Positions 35,186-64,000 of a stretch of DNA of 64,000 nt are shown in pieces. A program made the position numbers and the translations under genes. Position 1 is the first letter of the stretch; each line of letters starts with the position of its first letter. The DNA is from Carnegiea gigantea (Eukaryota > Streptophyta > Magnoliopsida > Caryophyllales > Cactaceae). Location of the stretch: positions 806,001 to 870,000 of the forward strand of contig JAKOGI010000081.1 of the NCBI GenBank assembly GCA_029747015.1, written 5' to 3'. The notes beneath the pieces were generated by a model. It did not search any database. It worked only from the letters and a program-made list of their open reading frames with translations, and had not been told where the DNA came from.

Positions 35186-35913
35186 TAAGAACGGCTCAGA
35201 TTTTGCCACCATTAAGACAGATGTAAGGTCAAAATTTTACCGACACTATCAGACAAACTAGCAGGACAACCGTCACCCTCAACTATTCACAACTTTTTGA
35301 CAAAATGACAAGTAGCAATTATAGCACCCAAATTGCAAGGCAAAGTTGTCGACAACTTTTAGCAAGCAAAAGTCCGCAAAGGTGGCAACAGCGGGCGCAA
35401 AACTTTTGAGAAAACTTTATCTCTAGCTTTAACAATAATTGAGACCAGATGATTTTTATCCCTCTGAAGAATATAAATATGTAAACATAGAAGATAGAAG
35501 CAAAGGAAATTTGAGCGAAGAAAAGATCACTCAAATCAGCGTTCTGCAAATATTGTTCTAAATTTTCCTTTTGGGAAACCAGTCTAATAAACAGAACTAT
35601 TCACAAATTCTTGAGAGTTTATCGTCTCTTGTTTAAAGAAGTTCAAAGTGAGAAAGAAAATTTAAGATCGAAGTAAGACCAGTAAGGCCCGTGAGGAAAA
35701 GGGCATGGCGGCAGATCAGAAGACTCCTTATCTCAACGAGAGACTCTAAAAATTGGGAAGGTATAATTTCCTAAAACTTTGGTAGTTTGATTTATTATGG
35801 TGGGAGTACCATATTAGAAATTTGATTGTTATCTATTCTTTGTTCAAATATTGACTTCTCATCAAGGAGTTTTAAACATTTTTCTACAAAAAATTTCCAG
35901 ACCCACTCTTTAA
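35186..35913 (+). promoter_or_regulatory. Viral intergenic region: promoter and leader (right copy)
   Basis: Contains a TATAAATA box at about 35472-35479 within GAAGAATATAAATATG and an AATAAA word near 35586, about 110 nt downstream, as in pararetroviral terminally redundant transcripts. Left-arm equivalent is 24323-24970. A corresponding box in each arm points outward, away from the palindrome centre. Confidence 0.6.
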
Positions 35914-35925
35914 TGGTATCCGAGC
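35914..35925 (+). promoter_or_regulatory. Viral primer-binding site (tRNA-Met), right copy
   Basis: TGGTATCCGAGC, one mismatch from the TGGTATCAGAGC consensus kept in the left arm (21839-21850). Confidence 0.75.
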
Positions 35926-35977
35926 CTACCAACATAGTGAATTAGAGCCCTACTAACTAATCAAACTAAAAAAAAAT

Positions 35978-36655
35978 AAGGCAGAACTACTATCAAAACA
36001 CCCGTATTTTCATAACCACTCTCTTAGAAACTCTCATTTCACCATAGCTAGTTCTATTACCATTCTAAGAAATAACTATCACAAACTCAGCACAGAACAC
36101 TAAGCCCTACTTCGTTCCTCTCTAGCAGAATATGAAGCTATTAAGAATACTTTAGATATTTCAGACCGTAAATCTTATAAACAATATCATAAGTTATTGA
36201 ATCATCTTATCCACAAAAATACTCAAATGGTTAAAGAACTGGATGAATTTTTAAAAGATCATCTTGCTCCATACAGCCTCGGTTAAAATTGTGAAATTTT
36301 AAACCCCAGACATAGCTGTCAAACTACCGTTAGAATAGATCAATATGAAGATTATATAACTGAAAATAGATTTTATCTACCCAATTTAAAATATCATACA
36401 GAAGAATAGGCCTTTGACTTTTTAAGAATTTCTGACTGCACAACTAGAAGTATTCGTCAACAAGTGCTTAATCATTATAAATCTCGACTAACTCAATTAT
36501 CATCTTTACCTGAAAAAGTAGAACCTAGAAATACGAAGATATTAAAAGATAATATTGCATTATTAGAATTAACCTCTATATACACTATTTGGTATCAAGA
36601 AGACATGGATATAAATGACTCCCAAATTACATACTACTCAAACGATAAGAATTGA
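35978..36655 (+). pseudogene. Viral ORF after the primer-binding site, right copy (start lost)
   Basis: Counterpart of 21084-21787. The initiator is AAG here where the left arm has ATG. It keeps DISDRKSYKQYHKLLNHLIHKN and, in another frame, LNHYKSRLTQLSSLPEKVE...LTSIYTIWYQEDMDI before TGA at 36653-36655. Several stops interrupt the middle. Function unassigned. Confidence 0.6.
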
Positions 36656-36752
36656 CGCAATTTATTACCTACAACCTGGTGGACAATTAATTGTCCACCC
36701 GGGCCAACCACTAGCCGCAAATTATATAGAAAGTGCTCCCGTTCAATATTAA
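36645..36752 (+). pseudogene. Start of a further viral ORF, 36 codons, right copy only
   Basis: Overlaps the previous TGA by 11 nt. The frame RIDAIYYLQPGGQLIVHPG ends at TAA 36750-36752. The left arm has ATGAGAATTGA at the equivalent place, so this was an ATG-TGA overlapping gene start as is common in caulimovirids; in the right copy the ATG is ATA. Only the right arm retains this sequence, and what follows is not viral. Confidence 0.5.
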
Positions 36753-36775
36753 TTATAATCAGCAATTATAGTAGG

Positions 36776-36930
36776 AATGGATGGGTAGTGGAGTGGCAAG
36801 GATTTTTTACTCAAATTGGTGAGGTCATGGGTTCAATTCATGGTAAAAGAAAAGCCTATTTTTAAGTATTATTCTTTTCGTCCTAAAAGTCTTTTAAGCG
36901 CCTTTCAAAAAAAATTCTAATTTTTTTTAA
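36776..36930 (+). mobile_element. Possible tRNA-related SINE fragment
   Basis: GGGTAGTGGAGTGGCAAGG (A-box-like) is followed about 40 nt later by a B-box-like GGTTCAATTC and an A/T-rich tail. No target duplication found. Confidence 0.35.
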
Positions 36931-37689
36931 TTCTTCCATTGAAATATTAAGCCATACACTTGTATTTACATGGATCTGCGTTCACTATTTTTGTGTAAAA
37001 TTCCTAATTTTAAGATAAATATTAATTGAAAATTTATATATTTATTATTTGCATTTTTACTCAATAGAAGCATGTAGATTTATTATAAAAATAAACAAAA
37101 ATAAGAAAATAATTCACTATAAATTTTTATATGTATGGATACTGCATTAGTGAGCAATACTGCATATATTAGTAAGCGATATAATATATTTAATGAGCAA
37201 TACTATGTTAGTAAGAAATATTTATATTATCTTTTATTATAACATTAGCGCATTTATATTATACATATTTAGTCAGTATAATACAAATATAATCTAACTC
37301 ATAAAAGTATGTTATAGCTCAATAAATATAAGTTATAGCTTACTAAAAGACGAATGTATCATACCTTAGAATATGAACAAAAGGTATATGTGCTAACTTA
37401 GATTATGTACTATATTGTTTGTTCACTCATTTTTTATTGTGAATGATTAGTATTCCACGCTAAATCATATTGGTCACAAAATATATTTTATAGCTCACAA
37501 AATATCTATCCTCACTCACTAAATAAATAGCATAACTTATGAAAAAGAATGGTATAGATAGCCAGCAAATAATATTGCAAGTTCTTGAGTTATATTGCAA
37601 CTCAATCATTTTTTATTATGACATAAGGTGTTTGTATTATATTTTGTGAATATAATAAAAATGTAGTGAATTAATTAAATATAGTCCAA

Positions 37690-38310
37690 CTCACTAAATA
37701 TATGTTATAACTCACTAAATATATGTCATAGCTTACTAAAAAAATATACACAACTAGAATATAGTTTAATGAGTTTCAAATGCATAATAACATTTTTTTT
37801 TTTTTAGTATAATAGCACATTTTAATAAGTTATATAATATTTTTACGAAGTGAAACCTAGCGTACATAAGATGCATTTGTTTGATCTATCTGCTCACTAA
37901 AAGTATGTATTTGCTCACTAAAACTATGTCTCAGCTCACTAAATATTGTAGTGAGCTATAGATTTTCGGTGAGCTGAAATTCGATTGTACAATTACTTCT
38001 ACACAACTGATTGTATGATATAACAGCTCAGTAAATAAATATTATAGCCCACTAAAAAAATATAGACAATTAGAATATAGTTTAATGAATTTCAGATTCA
38101 CAACAATATTTTTTTAGTACAATAGCACATTTAATAAGTTATATAGTACTTTTACTAAGTAAAACCTGAGTATATAAGATACATTAGTTTCGACATATCT
38201 GCTCACTAAAACTGTATCTCAACTCACTAAAATATTTTAGTGAGCTATACATTATTTTTAGTGCGCGAAATTGGATGCACAACAACATATTTTAGTGAGC
38301 AGAAATCCAA
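37690..38310 (+). repeat. Two tandem units of about 315 bp rich in CTCACTAAA words
   Basis: The word GAATATAGTTTAATGA occurs at 37758 and 38073, with the surrounding sequence (ACTAAAAAAATATA before; TAGTATAATAGCACATTT, AAGTTATATA, GCTCACTAAAA after) parallel for a full unit. The wider zone from about 37090 is also peppered with CTCACTAAA/TTTAGTGAGC words in both orientations. Non-coding. Confidence 0.65.
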
Positions 38311-38419
38311 CAGTTTTCTTTGTTTTTTGTACATGGCACGCCAGATAAGCAATTTGTGAGTCCAGTTGTACAATTGCATTTGTACAATCAGGTGGACCAT
38401 ATGCCAACTGGAGAATTGA

Positions 38420-38600
38420 ATAAAACAAAAACAGCAAGGGCAAAAGAGCAATTTAAAATTAAAATAAAAGAAATCTAAAAAGAAAAGGGCAAAATTGTAA
38501 ATTGACACTTAAATTAAAATAAATAAAGAACAAATACGTAAACTCACCAAATAAAAACAAAATTTCATGTCGCTTTCTCGACCCGATTGCCCCCCTAAAA
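38420..38600 (+). repeat. Right terminal flank of the viral palindrome
   Basis: Inverted counterpart of 20900-21083. It ends CGATTGCCCCCCTAAAA. A 50-55 bp tandem duplication of the junction (GACCCGATTGCC...TTTAAGTCCATCTTGAC) runs on into 38601-38662. Confidence 0.7.
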
Positions 38601-38825
38601 TTTAAGTCCATCTTGACAATTGACCCGATTGCCACTCCTAAAATTTAAGTCCATCTTGACAACATATGTCATGTCATTAACCAGTGCATGTCTGGCTCAA
38701 TCCAGTTCAACATTCAACCAGGCCAACTGATCCGGACCATCCTGCCGATCTGACCATTTGACCCATTGTTCCACTTATCCAATTGGTTCGATCACCACGC
38801 CGGTTTTCTCGACATTATCTCATGG

Positions 38826-39708
38826 GACTAATTTTTTAAAATAATTTTATTCATGTAAAACGTCTAGTTTTTTTAATTTCCTGTTTTACTATTTCCGCAA
38901 ATGTCAATTATTTTTCTTTTATTTTCTTGAGCTTCAGCTACCTCTTTCAATATTAAAGCAGCTTTTAAATAAAAAAACATAAAACTTCTATGTGCACCAA
39001 CAAGCAATTGGAACAAAAAATTAAAATAGACATTTAAGGACAAAAGCACAATAAAATGGCAAATGGGACAAAATTGCAGGACATGATGGCAGTTAGAGCT
39101 CTAATATTGGAAAAAACGCATCTTGCAGCGATATTTAGAGAGCAGAGCCCAAGATGGGCATTTCGGGAAGCATTTTGCTGGTTGAGCGACCAAATTTGAA
39201 GCGAGGCAAAAATACCGATGAAGTCGTCCCTGGTACAAGAAACCCCTCTGGGGAAAACATATCTTAAGATATGTTTGAGACCAATTATACAAGAGGAGAA
39301 ACCAAAAGATCGAAAGTCGAAAATGCAAAATGGGGATGTGGTTTCCATTGATATCCGAAATGTCCACAAAGAAGAGCTGACTGAAAGAACAACCGGGCCC
39401 TCTCAAAATGGTTGCCAAGAAATTTCATCTACACAAGTCCCGGACATTAACAAAAATCTCAATGCTAAAATTGGCAACCCATTGTACCAACTGCTTTTTG
39501 TTATACGAGGGCACTCCACATCGCGGTTTGCTAGAGCTCCTTCTATTTCTGCAAAAGCAAGTGTGAACTTTGTTAGCGTGATGATGCCACCTGCCTGCGC
39601 ATAAGGCAAACACCAGAAAAGGAGATCGTACATTTACAGGGTGTACAAACAACAGGGAAATGGCCGTGCACTCCCCATTGCCTTAAGACTGCTGGGGAAG
39701 AATATGAC
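38826..39708 (-). other. 3' flank / 3' UTR of the IRE-type kinase gene
   Basis: Sequence downstream of the kinase stop (39709-39711, minus strand). No further exon with family similarity. The kinase 3' UTR must lie here, but I cannot fix its end; nothing else is recognised. Confidence 0.4.
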
Positions 39709-63187
<23,479 letters not shown>

Positions 63188-64000
63188 CTGCAGCAATCAA
63201 AAATGTTCCAAACGAAATCAAAGCCATTATCACATATACATGTGGCTAACATATGGGGCATTAGAGCTGTCCCAGCCGTGGGAACGCGTGGGGGCAAGTG
63301 GGCCCCGTGTGTCGCACGCGTGCCTGGGAAGGTCTGCCAGCATGAGGGAAACGGGAGGGGCACGCAGGCCAACACGCCTGCCCGTTCCCCCCCCCCAATT
63401 ACTTCAGTTTTTGTCCTTTTCTGATTTTTTATTTATTTTTCCTTTTTCCCTAATAAAAAAAATATTATTTATATAGTCACAAAAAAAATTATGTTATAAG
63501 ATGGGTCCATATAAAATATTTTATCATATAATTTAAGTTGGAGTTCCATTGGTTGGGAAAGTTATGGAATGCAAATTCTAGAAATGTGGAACTTTTGATG
63601 ATCTACCAGGCCTGAGTTCCAAAAATTGGAACTTAGGTTGGGAATGCTCTTAGAACATGCTAGCAATCTACAATGAAAAGAACATCAAATGTAGGTCCTA
63701 CCAATGGCCAGTATGCAGAAATAAAAATGCAAGAGACTTTTCCGTGCCAGACAAGACTAGGACATGCACTATCTTCTAAAAGACATAACATAAAGGATTG
63801 TGAAAAAGAAGTATGCTACAAGTGTTAATTAAATGGGTGATATACAAAGTCCCAGGCTTTCAGCAATTGTAGAGATAACAAGTTCATTTCATAAGAAGGC
63901 ATATGGAATTTCCAGCGATGCACAAGGTGTTCATTGATATAGACAAGGGTATGATAGAGCCCTTAGGGAGGTGGGGGCACAGGCCTACACCAAGGATTGC
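63188..64000 (-). other. Upstream kinase intron (partial), with a GC-rich block
   Basis: Follows acceptor CTGCAG of the first visible kinase exon. It contains an unusually GC-rich block (about 63260-63395, with GGGAACGCGTGGGGGCAAG and GTGTCGCACGCGTGCCTGG), probably a transposable-element fragment, and AT-rich DNA after 63420. No exon was recognised. Confidence 0.5.

Larger units (their letters stand above)
36656..38411. other. 1.76-kb segment present only in the right arm, bounded by AGAATTGA
   Basis: AGAATTGA occurs at 36648-36655 and 38412-38419, whereas the left arm has it once (minus strand, 21084-21091). Formally this is an 8-bp target duplication around an insertion, or a microhomology deletion in the left arm. 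No terminal inverted repeats are seen, and about 95 bp of open viral frame continue into it, which favours deletion in the left arm. It contains a SINE-like piece and AT-rich tandem repeats. Confidence 0.65.
20900..38600. mobile_element. Giant inverted repeat of two endogenous caulimovirid genomes
   Basis: Left arm 20900 to about 30045 reads on the minus strand; right arm about 30128-38600 reads on the plus strand; about 80-90 bp of spacer separates them. After removing the Copia insertion (21924-24317) from the left arm and the 36656-38411 segment from the right, each arm is about 6.7 kb. Both arms contain the same decayed pararetroviral genes in the same order from the centre outward, and end in the same approximately 190-bp AT-rich flank. 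The outer ends are TAAGGGTGGCAATTGAGTCG (left) and, inverted, a TTAGGGGGGCAATCGGGTCG-like end (right). ATTAAGTC (20892-20899) and TTTAAGTC (38601-38608) bracket the block, as a 7-8 bp target duplication would. Every viral frame carries stops or frameshifts; this is a fossil, not a functional virus. Confidence 0.85.

Noticed and set aside
20900..38600. Possibility that the viral palindrome is a replication-competent virus
   Set aside because: Both copies have numerous stops and frameshifts, an altered protease active site, lost start codons, missing sequence before CP, and a Copia insertion.
63254..63651. GC-rich block and later GGGAATGCTC word as paired transposon ends
   Set aside because: The ends match too weakly by eye to support a bounded element.

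Overview
This is plant nuclear DNA, most likely from a flowering plant. Evidence: GT-AG introns up to about 10 kb, three recognisable plant genes, an Au-type SINE, MITEs, plant-type LINEs, a Copia LTR element and endogenous caulimovirid (plant pararetrovirus) sequence. Species cannot be named from this window.

Host genes. (1) 2275-7203, plus strand: the last two exons of a pectate lyase-like gene with a Ser/Gly-rich C-terminus; earlier exons lie left of the window. (2) 9300-12526, minus strand: a complete eight-exon organelle-type peptidyl-tRNA hydrolase (238 aa) with its catalytic residues intact. (3) 39709-63187, minus strand: thirteen 3' exons of an IRE-type (INCOMPLETE ROOT HAIR ELONGATION) AGC protein kinase, with the whole kinase domain and C-terminus; 5' exons lie right of the window. 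All splice junctions in these models are GT-AG and keep frame. The genes look unrelated in function.

Repeats by region. 1-9 kb: Tourist-like MITE candidates, an Au SINE with a perfect 17-bp target-site duplication (TSD), and a 5'-truncated LINE with a 13-bp TSD. 12.9-15 kb: a decayed LINE (minus). 17-20.9 kb: a SINE-like copy, a LINE scrap, and members of a diverged direct-repeat family, one carrying a 1-kb Harbinger-like MITE.

Most striking region: 20900-38600, a 17.7-kb insertion made of two decayed endogenous caulimovirid genomes arranged head to head as a giant inverted repeat (arms about 6.7 kb after subtracting later events, spacer about 80-90 bp). Each arm reads, from the centre outward: coat protein/zinc knuckle, movement protein, two consecutive retropepsin-like domains, RT-RNase H, a transactivator-like ORF, promoter/leader, tRNA-Met primer-binding site, and a further ORF. 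CP before MP resembles the cavemovirus/solendovirus layout. The palindrome ends in about 190-bp inverted flanks starting with a TAAGGGTGGCAAT-like terminus, sits between 7-8 bp duplicated target sequence, and a related uninterrupted (empty-site) copy lies next to it. The left arm was later hit by a pol-less Copia element (5-bp TSD). All viral ORFs are broken by stops and frameshifts.

39-64 kb: the kinase gene, whose introns are packed with LINE pieces (one with a perfect 17-bp TSD, one long minus LINE, one opposing plus LINE with a poly(A) tail), SINE-like pieces and homopolymer C/A or T/G runs. The 10.4-kb intron falls between the HRDLKPDN and DFG exons.
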